Program-made: the position numbers and the translations under genes
Source: CAYZJD01 sp964483455
GTDB lineage: Bacteria; Acidobacteriota; Terriglobia; Bryobacterales; Bryobacteraceae
Direction: 5' to 3'
Assembly (NCBI GenBank): GCA_964483455.1
Contig: CAZACK010000060.1
Coordinates: forward strand, 1 to 30,114
DNA: 30,114 bases
Shown here: piece after piece, positions 16,523-24,548 of the stretch
How positions within the stretch are numbered: the first letter of the stretch is position 1
Layout of the letters: the number at the start of each line of letters is the position of its first letter
The notes under the pieces: generated by a model
Told to the model about the DNA's origin: nothing
What the model saw: the letters and a program-made list of their open reading frames with translations, nothing else
The model's database searches: none

Positions 16523-18376
16523 ATGAAGAGAAAGATCCGCCTGCAATGGCTCGTTCTCAGTTGCGGCCTCGCGGCCCTCCTTACCGCATTCATGGATTCG
16601 AGCTGCGCGAAAAAACCCAGAGTGCAGCGGGGAGACGTGGCGGAAGCGGCGGTGGCTACCTATGTTGCTCCGGGCGACGTCGATGAGTACTATCTCTTCT
16701 ACTCCGGCGGCCATTCGGGGAACGTGTACATCGGCGGCGTGCCGTCGATGCGGCACATCGCCACCATTCCGGTGTTCACGCCCTACCCGGCGACCGGCTA
16801 CGGATTCGACAAGGAATCCAAGGAGATGCTCGGCGCGTACACGTGGGGCGACGCGCATCACCCGGCGCTGAGCGAAACCAACGGCGACTACGACGGGCGC
16901 TGGCTGTTCATCAACGACAATGCCAACAACCGGGTCGCGCGCATCGATCTGCGCGATTTCAAGACGAAGCAGATTTTGGGACCGATGCCGAATGTCTCCG
17001 GCAACCACGGATCCACCTTCGTCACGCCGAACACGGAACTTCTGCTGGCCGCCTCGCGATTCTCTATTCCGATCCCGAAGGGCAGCTACGCCCCCGTCGA
17101 AGAGTACGCGACGAAGTACAAGGGCGTCGTGTCCGGAATCGCCGTGGATGCCAAGACCGGCCAGATGAGCATGAGCTGGCAGATCGTCATGCCGCCGTTT
17201 GATTACGACCTGGGCGATGCGGGCAAAGGCGCGAGCGATGGCTGGGCCTTCTGGACCTGTTACAACGCCGAGCGGGCTACCGGCAAGCTCGAAGTTACCT
17301 CCACCCAGAAGGATCGGGACTATATCGCCGCCGTGAACTGGAAGGCCGCTTCCCAGGCGATCAAGGACGGGAAAGGAAAGAACCTTGGCGGGGTGATGGT
17401 GATCGATCCCAAGGATGCCCCCGGCGTCGTCTACCTGATGCCGTGCTCGAAGAGCCCCCACGGAGTGGACGTGAGCCCCGACGGCAAGTACATCATCGGC
17501 AGCGGCAAGCTCCAGTCCGTCACCACCGCGTTCAACATCGAGAAGATCCTGACCGCCATCCAAAACAAGGATTTTACCGGCGACGAAGACGGCATTCCGG
17601 TCCTGAAGTACGAATCGATCAAGGACGCGGAAGTCAACGTCGGTCTCGGCCCGCTGCACACCCAGTTCGACGATCAGGGCTTTGCTTACACCAGCCTGTT
17701 TGTCGAAAGCGCCGTCGCCAAATGGAAGCTGGGCACCTGGGAGGTCGTGGACAAGACGCCCGTTTCCTATAACATCGGCCACCTCACGGCGGCTGAGGGC
17801 GACACCATGCATCCCAAGGGAAAGTATCTGGTGGCCCTCAACAAGCTCTCGCACGGCCGCCACTTGAGCGTCGGTCCATCACAGCCGGAGAGCTCCCAGC
17901 TCATCGACATCTCCGGTGAAAAGATGAAGCTCCTCTACGACGCTTTCACCGAACCCGAGCCGCACTACGCCCAGATCATCCAGGCCGCCAAGCTGAAACC
18001 GATCGAGGTTTACCAGCAGGCGGAAAACAAACACCCGCAGGCGATCTGGGACGTTAAGAACGCCGGCGTCCAGCGCAACGGCGGCAACGTGACGGTGAAG
18101 ATGGTCGCGGTCCGCAGCAACTTCGAGCCGAACAAGGTCGAAGTAAACCAGGGCGACCGGGTGGCCATCCACATTACCAACATCGAGCAGACCACCGACG
18201 AGTTGCACGGCTTCGGTCTGAACGAGTACAACATCAACGTGGTCGTGGATCCCGGCGAGACGAAGACCGTCGAATTCGTCGCCAGCAAGCCGGGCGTTTT
18301 CCCGTTCTACTGCACGAATTTCTGCTCCGCGCTTCACCAGGAGATGCAAGGGTACCTGCTGGTGAAGCCGCGGTAG
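16523..18376 (+). CDS. nosZ: Nitrous oxide reductase, clade II (Sec-type) NosZ
   Basis: Reduces N2O to N2 in the periplasm; 617 residues. The seven-bladed N-terminal domain shows all seven CuZ histidines: H112 and H113 (DAHHP), H162 (NHGSTF), H313 (SPHGV), H379 (LGPLHTQF), H420 (NIGHLT) and H481 (EPHYAQ). The C-terminal cupredoxin domain has the CuA ligands H562, C597, C601, H605 and M608 in CTNFCSALHQEM, the clade II form of the motif. The signal peptide has no twin arginine and ends near MDSSC, so export is by Sec, again clade II. The DSSC string is a poor lipobox. AAAGGAGAG precedes the ATG. No key residue is missing, so the enzyme should be active if copper is supplied. A strong hairpin follows the gene. 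Confidence 0.98.
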   Translation: MKRKIRLQWLVLSCGLAALLTAFMDSSCAKKPRVQRGDVAEAAVATYVAPGDVDEYYLFYSGGHSGNVYIGGVPSMRHIATIPVFTPYPATGYGFDKESKEMLGAYTWGDAHHPALSETNGDYDGRWLFINDNANNRVARIDLRDFKTKQILGPMPNVSGNHGSTFVTPNTELLLAASRFSIPIPKGSYAPVEEYATKYKGVVSGIAVDAKTGQMSMSWQIVMPPFDYDLGDAGKGASDGWAFWTCYNAERATGKLEVTSTQKDRDYIAAVNWKAASQAIKDGKGKNLGGVMVIDPKDAPGVVYLMPCSKSPHGVDVSPDGKYIIGSGKLQSVTTAFNIEKILTAIQNKDFTGDEDGIPVLKYESIKDAEVNVGLGPLHTQFDDQGFAYTSLFVESAVAKWKLGTWEVVDKTPVSYNIGHLTAAEGDTMHPKGKYLVALNKLSHGRHLSVGPSQPESSQLIDISGEKMKLLYDAFTEPEPHYAQIIQAAKLKPIEVYQQAENKHPQAIWDVKNAGVQRNGGNVTVKMVAVRSNFEPNKVEVNQGDRVAIHITNIEQTTDELHGFGLNEYNINVVVDPGETKTVEFVASKPGVFPFYCTNFCSALHQEMQGYLLVKPR

Positions 18377-18388
18377 CCGCGATCCCGC

Positions 18389-18417
18389 TCGGGGGCGGGC
18401 TGCCGTCCCGCCCCCGA
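18389..18417. promoter_or_regulatory. GC-rich hairpin in the nosZ-nosB gap
   Basis: TCGGGGGCGGG and CCCGCCCCCGA form an 11-bp perfect stem with a 7-base loop, just after the nosZ stop and two bases before the nosB ribosome-binding site. There is no U run, so it is more likely an mRNA stabiliser or attenuator than a full terminator. Confidence 0.6.
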
Positions 18418-18431
18418 TGGGAAGGTGTTCC

Positions 18432-19061
18432 ATGCCGTCTTTTGTTGACACTACTCATAGATTCTTCGACCTTCCGCTCAGCCCGCGCAGCCGGCTGGTC
18501 ATCATCCTCGGGGCCGTCCTGCTGATCCCCACCTACTTCCTGCCGCTGTATAGCATGACCCTGTTTTCAAACCAGTTTCCCGACGGCCTCAACCTGCACA
18601 TCTTCACGCACAAGCTGGAGGGCGGCCGCCCCGCCGGCAGAGACGACCTGTGGGAGATCAATACGCTGAATCACTACATCGGCATGCGCCCGCTGCTCGA
18701 GAGCGACTTCAGTGAATTCAGTTGGATTCCGCTGATGATCGGCGTGTTCTTTATCCTGGCGCTGCGTTCGGCGGTGATCGGGAAGATGGCCAACCTGGTG
18801 GACAATGCGGTTTTGTTCCTCTACTTCGGCCTGTTCTCGCTGTGGAGTTTTTACAGCCGGTTGTATTCCTACGGTCACACCCTGGATCCGACGGCGGCGG
18901 TGAAAGTGCAGCCGTTCACCCCGCCGCTGATCGGCGGCAAGCAGATCGCCAACTTCACCGTCTACAACCTCCCGGGTCCCGCAGCTTACTTCATGATCGC
19001 CTTCTTCCTCCTGCTTGTCCTCGCCATCTGGATGTCGCGCAAGCAGGCGGTGTCGGAGTGA
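18432..19061 (+). CDS. nosB: Clade II nos-cluster membrane protein NosB
   Basis: An integral membrane protein of 209 residues encoded immediately after nosZ, the position of nosB in clade II clusters such as that of Wolinella. Hydrophobic segments lie at about 21-45 (LVIILGAVLLIPTYFLPLY), 98-115, 125-145 and 180-200; a conserved-looking periplasmic stretch sits between the first two (LNLHIFTHKLEGG, WEINTLNHYIGM). The function of NosB is not established, though it is held to support NosZ activity. The ATG at 18432 follows GGAAGG at eight bases; an ATG 15 bases earlier is less well placed. The stop overlaps the nosD GTG by three bases. Confidence 0.85.
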   Translation: MPSFVDTTHRFFDLPLSPRSRLVIILGAVLLIPTYFLPLYSMTLFSNQFPDGLNLHIFTHKLEGGRPAGRDDLWEINTLNHYIGMRPLLESDFSEFSWIPLMIGVFFILALRSAVIGKMANLVDNAVLFLYFGLFSLWSFYSRLYSYGHTLDPTAAVKVQPFTPPLIGGKQIANFTVYNLPGPAAYFMIAFFLLLVLAIWMSRKQAVSE

Positions 19062-20431
19062 GACGTGCGCGGCACGCGCGGCATTGCGGATGCGCTCTGG
19101 TGTTGCTGGCGCTCCCGGCTTGCGGCGGGGTCTTGGTCGTAGGCGAGGCGGGCCCTTACCGCTCCATTCGGGAAGCGATCGCCCGCGCCTCCGCCGGCGA
19201 CACGATCCGCGTGGAGCGGGGCGTCTGGCCCGGTAACCTGGTCATTGACAAGCCGCTCACGCTGGAGGGCGCCGGCAGGCCCGTAATCCGCGGCGACGGC
19301 CGCGACAGCGTGGTCACGGTCCTCGCTCCGGACACCACCATCCGCAACTTCGTCATCGAGCACAGCGGCGGGATGCTTGTGGACGAGGACTCCGGCATCC
19401 TGCTCAAGGCGGACGGAGCGCGCCTCGAGTACAACGAATTCCGCGACGTCCTGTTCGGCATCTACCTTTATCATTCCAGCCGCAACATCTTGACCGGCAA
19501 CACCATCCGCGGCCGACCGGAGCTGGAACTCGGCGAGCGCGGCAGCGGGATTCACATCTGGTACTCCAGCGAAAACACGATTACCGGTAACTCCGTCACC
19601 GATACTCGCGACGGCATGTACCTGGAATACGCCAGCCGCAGCATGATCAAGGACAACCGGATCTATCGCCTGCGATACGGGCTCCACTACATGTTCTCCG
19701 ACGACAACTGGTTCGAGGACAACGTGTTCTACGACAACGTCGCCGGCGCCGCCATCATGTACTCGCGGCGGATTGAATTCCGCCGCAACGCGTTTGTGAA
19801 GAACCGCGGTTTCGCCTCGTTCGGCATCCTGTTCCAGGACAGCCGCGACTGCGTGGCGGAGGACAACCTGGTCGCCGACAACGCGGTCGGCTTCTTCATG
19901 GAAGCGCAGCGCACCAGCACGTTCCGCCGCAATACGGTGGCGTTCAACGACGTCGCCATCCGGACCTTCAGCAACGCCGCCGAGAACACGTTCCGGTGGA
20001 ATAACTTCATCGGCAACCTGAGTCCCATCGAAGTGATCGGAAAGCGCACCGACAATAACTGGAGCGACCAGGGCGCCGGCAATTTCTGGACCCAGTATGA
20101 CGGTTACGACCTCAACGCGGACGGCATCGGAGATGTGCCGTTCAGGATCCAGAACGTGTTCGAGCGGCTCGAGGGCAATTACCCGCGGCTGCGCCTCTAC
20201 CTGATGAGCCCGGCCTCACAGGCGCTGGCGGTCTCCGAGCGGATGTTTCCGATCATCGAGGGCTCGCGCGAATACGACGACGCTCCGCTGATGAAGCCCG
20301 TCGAAATGGGCAGGTTCCCGCCGCTGCCCGTCCCGGAGCGGACGCACAACGGGATAGGCTGGCCTTTAGTCCTTCCGGCGGCGATGGTGGGAATATCGAT
20401 AGTGACGATGGCCCGAGGACGCCGGCGGTGA
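19058..20431 (+). CDS. nosD: NosD, periplasmic beta-helix copper/CuZ maturation protein
   Basis: NosD works with the NosFY ABC transporter to build the CuZ site of NosZ. The protein has 457 residues with a signal ending in LPAC, a plausible lipobox. The bulk is a right-handed parallel beta helix with repeated N-x-I/V turns (ENTITGNSV, SMIKDNRIYRLRYGLHYMF, RRNTVAFNDVAI) as in carbohydrate-binding CASH domains. The family end signature is WSDQGAGNFWTQYDGYDLN, followed by GIGDVPF. A C-terminal hydrophobic segment (WPLVLPAAMVGISIVTMA) would anchor it in the membrane. The GTG at 19058 overlaps the nosB stop (GTGA); the frame is open further upstream inside nosB. Confidence 0.93.
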   Translation: MRRARHARHCGCALVLLALPACGGVLVVGEAGPYRSIREAIARASAGDTIRVERGVWPGNLVIDKPLTLEGAGRPVIRGDGRDSVVTVLAPDTTIRNFVIEHSGGMLVDEDSGILLKADGARLEYNEFRDVLFGIYLYHSSRNILTGNTIRGRPELELGERGSGIHIWYSSENTITGNSVTDTRDGMYLEYASRSMIKDNRIYRLRYGLHYMFSDDNWFEDNVFYDNVAGAAIMYSRRIEFRRNAFVKNRGFASFGILFQDSRDCVAEDNLVADNAVGFFMEAQRTSTFRRNTVAFNDVAIRTFSNAAENTFRWNNFIGNLSPIEVIGKRTDNNWSDQGAGNFWTQYDGYDLNADGIGDVPFRIQNVFERLEGNYPRLRLYLMSPASQALAVSERMFPIIEGSREYDDAPLMKPVEMGRFPPLPVPERTHNGIGWPLVLPAAMVGISIVTMARGRRR

Positions 20432-20456
20432 TCAAGGTAACGACACTCACCAGGTG

Positions 20457-20477
20457 GGGCAGGCCTTCAGCCTGCCC
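20457..20477. repeat. Small hairpin repeat in the nosD-nosF gap
   Basis: GGGCAGGC and GCCTGCCC form an 8-bp stem around CTTCA. I recall short elements of this type (GGGCAGGC-loop-GCCTGCCC) scattered in Acidobacterial and Planctomycete genomes; that is from memory, not a search. It lies in the longest gap between the core nos genes. Confidence 0.5.
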
Positions 20478-20504
20478 GAGTCCATTCTGTCGCCCACCCA
20501 GGAG

Positions 20505-21470
20505 ATGGCCGCGGTGATCGAGGTATCCCGGCTCACCAAGCGATTCGGCGATGTGCTGGCCGTGGACGACGTCTCGTTCCGCGTCCAGGCGGGCGAGACG
20601 TTCGCGCTGCTCGGCCCCAACGGCAGCGGCAAGACGACGACGCTGAAATGCATTGTCGGTTTGGCCGCGCCCAGTGCCGGCGCAATCTTCGTCAATGGGC
20701 TCGACGCCCGCCGCCGCTCCCGAGAGACGCGCCGGGTGCTCAGCTACCTGCCCCAGCGAGTCGCCTTCCACGAGAATCTGACCGCCCGGGAGGTCCTGCG
20801 GTTCTACTGCCGCCTGCGCAAGTTGCCGCCGGGGCGCGTGGACCGCGCGCTCGAATTGTCGAGCTTCGGCGCCAACGGTTCCGCGGACAAGCCCGTCAGC
20901 GAGTTCTCCGGCGGCATGATCCAGAGGCTGGGCATCGCCGTGGCCTTTCTCCCCGACGCTCCCATCCTCGTTCTCGACGAGCCTACGCTCAGCCTGGATC
21001 CGGAGGGGGCTATCCAGTTCCGTAACCTGCTGGCGGCGCTGAAGCGCGACGGCAAGACGATTCTCTTCTCTTCGCACGTTCTTGCCGACGTGGAGCTTCT
21101 GGCGGACCGCGTGGCGATGCTGGTCGGCGGCCGGCTCATCGCGGTGGAGTCCGTCGAGGCTCTGCGCCGCAGCCTGATGGCGCAGTCGCGCACTCACCTG
21201 GTGCTGCTCAATCCCGAGGAGCGGTTCCTCGCCGTCGCCCGCGACGCGGGCGCGATCGAGGCCAGGCTGGCCAACAACGTCCTGATCGTGTCCTCGGCGC
21301 CCGAGCACCGGCTCTCGATTCTGCGCGCCATCGAGGGCGCCGGGGCGGCCATCGAGCGCTTCTTCACCGAGGAACCCACGCTCGAGGAGATCTACTTGAG
21401 GTACGTGAATGCGAGCAACGCTCCCGGTCTTTCTGATTCTGCTGGCGGGCTGCCGGACCGGACCTCCTGA
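20505..21470 (+). CDS. nosF: NosF, ABC transporter ATPase for nitrous oxide reductase maturation
   Basis: The cytoplasmic ATPase of the NosFY(D) transporter, 321 residues from ATG 20505. It shows Walker A GPNGSGKTTT, Q-loop LPQRVAFHENLTA, ABC signature FSGGM, Walker B ILVLDEPT and the switch histidine in SSHVL. The C-terminal ~100 residues follow the NosF pattern, with EEPTLEEIYLRYV marking the normal end. The GTG at 20514 is an equal or better start, because AGGAG at 20500-20504 touches the ATG but is spaced nine bases from the GTG. The frame does not stop at the usual end but runs 62 bases into nosL, adding about 17 residues. Confidence 0.93.
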   Translation: MAAVIEVSRLTKRFGDVLAVDDVSFRVQAGETFALLGPNGSGKTTTLKCIVGLAAPSAGAIFVNGLDARRRSRETRRVLSYLPQRVAFHENLTAREVLRFYCRLRKLPPGRVDRALELSSFGANGSADKPVSEFSGGMIQRLGIAVAFLPDAPILVLDEPTLSLDPEGAIQFRNLLAALKRDGKTILFSSHVLADVELLADRVAMLVGGRLIAVESVEALRRSLMAQSRTHLVLLNPEERFLAVARDAGAIEARLANNVLIVSSAPEHRLSILRAIEGAGAAIERFFTEEPTLEEIYLRYVNASNAPGLSDSAGGLPDRTS

Positions 21471-21825
21471 GCCGGTCGAGATCGAAGCCTCCGACATGTG
21501 CGCGCTTTGCCGGATGGCCATCTCCGAGAAGCAGTACGCGGCCGAGATCATCGACCCGGACGAGACGCCGGCGAAATTCGACGACATCGCCTGCATGATC
21601 CGGTACGCGAAAGAGCACGGGCGGCGGAGGACGGCCGCGATCTTCGTTGTGGATTACCCGAGCCGCCGGTGGATCGGCGCGGCTTCTGCGCATTACGTGC
21701 AGTCCGAGAAGATTCCAAGCCCCATGCGCGGCGGCCTGATCGCCCTGAAAGACGAGGCCGAAGCCCGGAACCAGGCGGCGCGATTCTCGGGGCGCGTGCT
21801 GGCTTTCGACGATCTCTGGAAATGA
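21409..21825 (+). CDS. nosL: NosL copper chaperone lipoprotein
   Basis: An outer lipoprotein of 138 residues that delivers Cu(I) to the NosZ assembly system. The signal ends in the lipobox LLAGC (Cys15). The copper site is the NosL motif DMCALCRMAIS (Met30, Cys31, Cys34, Met36), and the rest follows the family: YAAEIIDPDETPAKFDDIACMIRY, YPSRRWIGAASAHYV, PMRGGLIAL. The ATG at 21409 lies inside the 3' end of nosF and is preceded by TTGAGGT. The 62-base overlap suggests coupled translation. The stop overlaps the following gene by four bases (ATGA). Confidence 0.95.
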   Translation: MRATLPVFLILLAGCRTGPPEPVEIEASDMCALCRMAISEKQYAAEIIDPDETPAKFDDIACMIRYAKEHGRRRTAAIFVVDYPSRRWIGAASAHYVQSEKIPSPMRGGLIALKDEAEARNQAARFSGRVLAFDDLWK

Positions 21826-22955
21826 CGAAGCCGTACCAGGCCGCCGCGCTCGCCTTGGGAAGCCTGCTGATTGCGGGCGGGGTGGCCGGATATCGCTACA
21901 TCGCGCGGGAACGGCAGGAGCAGCTTCATTACGAGCGGGCCGAATCGGAAGTGATCCTCTCGAACACCACGAGTTCTTCCGTCCAGCTTTTCCGGGCCGG
22001 CGTGCGTCTCCGGGATGCCGTCGAATTGCCGGCGCCTCCGAATCATCGCGCCTGGCTGCCGGAAGGCAGATATTTCTTCCGGGCGAACCACGCCTCCGGC
22101 CCGGGGTTCTACCCGGTTCCGGTGTTGGGCTACCGCAGCGGGCCGGACCGCGAGGGCGACATCGACATCACCGTTCGCCCGCTTCCGCCGCGACGGCCGC
22201 CGCGGTTGCTCCCCGAACTGCCCGAGTTCGTCTACATCCCGAGCGGGCCGTTCGTCATCGGCGACCGGCTCAATCCGCGCCAGCCGCACTACGTGTGGCT
22301 GACCGGCTTCTTCATGAGCCCGTGCGAGGTGACCAACGCCGAGTACCGCGAATTTCTCCGGGACACCGGCGCGACTCGCACCCAGGCCAGCGCGAAGCTG
22401 TCGCCGGCGGACAGCGACTACGGGCGGTTCGGCCGGCCCGATCTGCCGGTCACGAGTGTGTCCTGGATGGAAGCCTCTGCCTTCTGCCGCTGGCTGACCG
22501 CCAGGCTCGGCGGCAACGAGTGGATTTTCGCTCTGCCCAACGATGCCGAGTGGGAGAAAGCCGCCAGGGGGCCGGACAGTTTCGACTACGCGCTCGGCAT
22601 GACGATCAGCGACGCCGAGATTCCGCTCTACAACTGGAAGAAGAACCCGGACGTGCCGGTGACCGTGGTTCCGTGCCGCGATTCGGGATTCCAGCCCAAC
22701 CGCTACGGTCTCCATCACATGTCGGGCAACGCGGCCGAATGGACCCAGTCCGTGTTTCGACATTACAACCGGCAGACGCCGTACGCCGACGACGACCGCA
22801 ATCACGACTCCGCCGCAGGCCGGCGCACGGTCCGCGGCGGCTCCTGGTATAGCGCCACCTCCGCGCCGCTGTATCTTCCCTATCGGGATTCGTTTCAACC
22901 CGAGCACGCCGCCAGCGATGTCGGCTTCCGCATCGTCGCGAGGGTCCGGCCATGA
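21822..22955 (+). CDS. Membrane-anchored SUMF1/FGE-like protein within the nos cluster
   Basis: A protein of 377 residues with one N-terminal membrane helix (about 5-24), a beta-rich periplasmic segment (about 40-120) and a formylglycine-generating-enzyme (SUMF1) domain from about 135. Domain markers are FVYIPSGPFVIGD, EVTNAEYREFLRDTG, PVTSVSWMEASAFCRWLT, FALPNDAEWEKAARG, NRYGLHHMSGNAAEW, VRGGSWYS and DVGFRIV. True FGE has two copper-binding cysteines just after RGGSW; here that stretch is SATSAPLYLPYRDS, with none, so sulfatase activation is unlikely. It starts inside nosL (ATGA overlap) and lies before nosY, so it is part of the operon. A scaffold or assembly factor for NosZ or its ABC transporter is an inference. 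No sulfatase is nearby. Confidence 0.85.
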   Translation: MTKPYQAAALALGSLLIAGGVAGYRYIARERQEQLHYERAESEVILSNTTSSSVQLFRAGVRLRDAVELPAPPNHRAWLPEGRYFFRANHASGPGFYPVPVLGYRSGPDREGDIDITVRPLPPRRPPRLLPELPEFVYIPSGPFVIGDRLNPRQPHYVWLTGFFMSPCEVTNAEYREFLRDTGATRTQASAKLSPADSDYGRFGRPDLPVTSVSWMEASAFCRWLTARLGGNEWIFALPNDAEWEKAARGPDSFDYALGMTISDAEIPLYNWKKNPDVPVTVVPCRDSGFQPNRYGLHHMSGNAAEWTQSVFRHYNRQTPYADDDRNHDSAAGRRTVRGGSWYSATSAPLYLPYRDSFQPEHAASDVGFRIVARVRP

Positions 22956-23000
22956 GAGTCCGCCTCCTGCCTCCGATTCCGACTTACAACTAACAACCCC

Positions 23001-23831
23001 ATGGATCCGAACATCCTCTCGACAATCGCCGGCCAGGAGCTGAAGATCAACATCCGCAACAAGTGGGTGCTCATCTTCGCCTTCGTCTTCGGGGCGCTCG
23101 CCCTGGCCATCGCCTACTTCGGCCTGTCGACCGCCGGTGTGGTCGGCTTTCAGGGGTTCGCGAGGACGGCGGCCAGCTTGTTGAACCTGGCGCTGTACCT
23201 CATCCCGATCGTCTCGCTGACCATGGGCACGCTGAGCCTGACCGGTGAAAAGGGGGCCGGCGAGCTGCTGTTTTCGCAACCGGTCACACGCGGCGAGATC
23301 CTGGCGGGCAAGCTCCTGGGCCTGTTTGCCTCCGTGGTGACGGCCACGTTCTTCGGCTTCGGGCTGGCGGGCATGATGGTCGCCTCGAAAGCCGGCGTGG
23401 ACGGCCTGAGCCGCTATTTGGCCTTCGTCGGCTTAGCCCTGCTGCTGGCGCTGGTGTTCCTGTCGCTCGGCGCGCTGGTGGCGGTGCTGGCCGGCACGCG
23501 CGCCAAGGCATTCGGCTATTCGCTGTTCCTCTGGTTCTTTTTCGTGCTGTTCTACGACCTGCTGGTGATCGGCCTGGCGTTCGTGTTCAAGGAGCGAACC
23601 GCCAATCTCTTCATTTTTCTGTCGCTGTTCGGCAATCCCGTGGACCTCGTGCGGGTGGCGAGCCTGATCAGCCTGAGCGACGCCGCCATTTTCGGCGCCG
23701 CCGGAGCCGCGCTGGTGAAATTCCTCGGCGGCCAGGCGGCCGGCGTCATCCTCCTGCTGGCGGCGCTGGTGGTCTGGGCGGTGGTGCCGGCGCTGGTGGC
23801 GGTCCGTGTGCTGCGGCGTCAGGATATCTGA
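23001..23831 (+). CDS. nosY: NosY, ABC transporter permease for nitrous oxide reductase maturation
   Basis: A six-helix permease of the NosY type, 276 residues. The N-terminus MDPNILSTIAGQELKINIRN and the strings LMGTLSLTGEKG-like (MGTLSLTGEKGAGELLFSQ) and PVTRGEILAGKLLG mark the family. Hydrophobic helices lie at about 24-45, 55-80, 105-130, 142-165, 172-197 and 245-268. It pairs with NosF and NosD to transfer the sulfur or copper species needed for CuZ. A 45-base spacer separates it from the SUMF1-like gene; I see nothing notable in that spacer. It is the last gene of the operon; the next feature is the BrnT operator 40 bases on. Confidence 0.94.
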   Translation: MDPNILSTIAGQELKINIRNKWVLIFAFVFGALALAIAYFGLSTAGVVGFQGFARTAASLLNLALYLIPIVSLTMGTLSLTGEKGAGELLFSQPVTRGEILAGKLLGLFASVVTATFFGFGLAGMMVASKAGVDGLSRYLAFVGLALLLALVFLSLGALVAVLAGTRAKAFGYSLFLWFFFVLFYDLLVIGLAFVFKERTANLFIFLSLFGNPVDLVRVASLISLSDAAIFGAAGAALVKFLGGQAAGVILLLAALVVWAVVPALVAVRVLRRQDI

Positions 23832-23870
23832 CGCCCTTCACGGGTTCGCGGACTCCACTGTCCCATTCGG

Positions 23871-23893
23871 TGTATGCACAGGATGTGCGTACA
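23871..23893. promoter_or_regulatory. Inverted repeat, candidate BrnT/BrnA operator
   Basis: TGTATGCAC and GTGCGTACA match at eight of nine positions across a 5-base spacer (AGGAT). The repeat abuts the inferred start of brnT at 23894. Antitoxin BrnA is known to repress its own operon, and this is the expected place. Confidence 0.6.
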
Positions 23894-24182
23894 TTGAAGA
23901 TCGTGGGTTGTTGAGTGGGACGAAGAAAGCAAAGCCGGTTTCAACTTTCGCAAGCACGGTGTTCGGATGCCCGAGGCGGTTCCGGTCTTTGACGACCCTT
24001 GCGCCATCACGATCATGGATGAGGAATCCGACCCGGGTGAGCAGCGATTCGTCACGCTCGGCATGGGAGCAGCGGGCCGTTTGCTCGTGGTGGTCTACAC
24101 ATGGCGCGCCGAAAACATTCGCATTATTTCGGCGCGGCCTGCCGAAGCCCATGAGCGTGAGGCATGCGAGGCAGAACAATGA
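23894..24182 (+). pseudogene. brnT: BrnT-family ribonuclease toxin (DUF497), disrupted near its start
   Basis: The body is a clear BrnT: VEWDEESKAGFNFRKHGV, PEAVPVFDDPCAITI, RFVTLGMGAAGRLLVVVYTW and NIRIISARPAEAHERE. No start codon lies in frame between an upstream TGA (23895-23897) and EWDEE. One frame over, TTG 23894 reads LKIVG and stops at once. Removing the T at 23909 joins LKIVG to VEWDEES, giving a normal BrnT of about 95 residues. As written, translation could only begin at ATG 23967, which drops the conserved EWDE...KHG element. So the toxin is either inactivated by one base or there is a sequence error. It stops four bases into brnA (ATGA). Confidence 0.8.
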
Positions 24183-24448
24183 AAGATCGATACGATTTCA
24201 GCAAAGGTAAGCGGGGCAGGGTTCTTCCGCCGGAACCGGAGCCCGAGGGCAAGGCACGCATCACGATTCGACTCGACCAGGATATTGTGGATCGCTTCTT
24301 TCAAATGGCGGAAGCATCTGGTGGCGCGACCGGCTACCAGACTCTCATCAATGCCGCGCTGAGGGAATCCCTCGACGGCAAGGCGCCGCGGTTCGAGGAT
24401 ACGCTGCGACGGATTATTCGTGAGGAACTGAAATCGAGCGCGGCTTGA
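24179..24448 (+). CDS. brnA: BrnA antitoxin
   Basis: An 89-residue antitoxin of the BrnA family. The signature is KARITIRLDQDIVDRFFQMAE followed by GYQTLINAALRESL, a ribbon-helix-helix that binds both the toxin and the operator. The N-terminal KGKRGRVLPPEPEPEGK fits the family. ATG 24179 overlaps the toxin stop by four bases; an in-frame ATG at 24164 lies inside brnT and is less likely. The gene is intact although its toxin is not. It ends about 100 bases before the convergent MoaD-like gene; I see no further feature in that gap. Confidence 0.88.
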   Translation: MKDRYDFSKGKRGRVLPPEPEPEGKARITIRLDQDIVDRFFQMAEASGGATGYQTLINAALRESLDGKAPRFEDTLRRIIREELKSSAA

Positions 24449-24548
24449 TGCGATTTGGTTGGGTCATGCAGCGAACACAATGCCTCCATGAAGACCGACC
24501 GGCAGTCGAATCGCCGCCGTGGCCGGCTCGGCCGACACCACCGGAACT

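Noticed and set aside
15764..17863. 699-codon minus-strand frame opposite cytochrome c and nosZ
   Set aside because: Shadow of nosZ; composition typical of antisense frames.
21822..22955. Active formylglycine-generating enzyme (sulfatase activator)
   Set aside because: Cysteines expected after RGGSW are absent and no sulfatase gene is present in the window.
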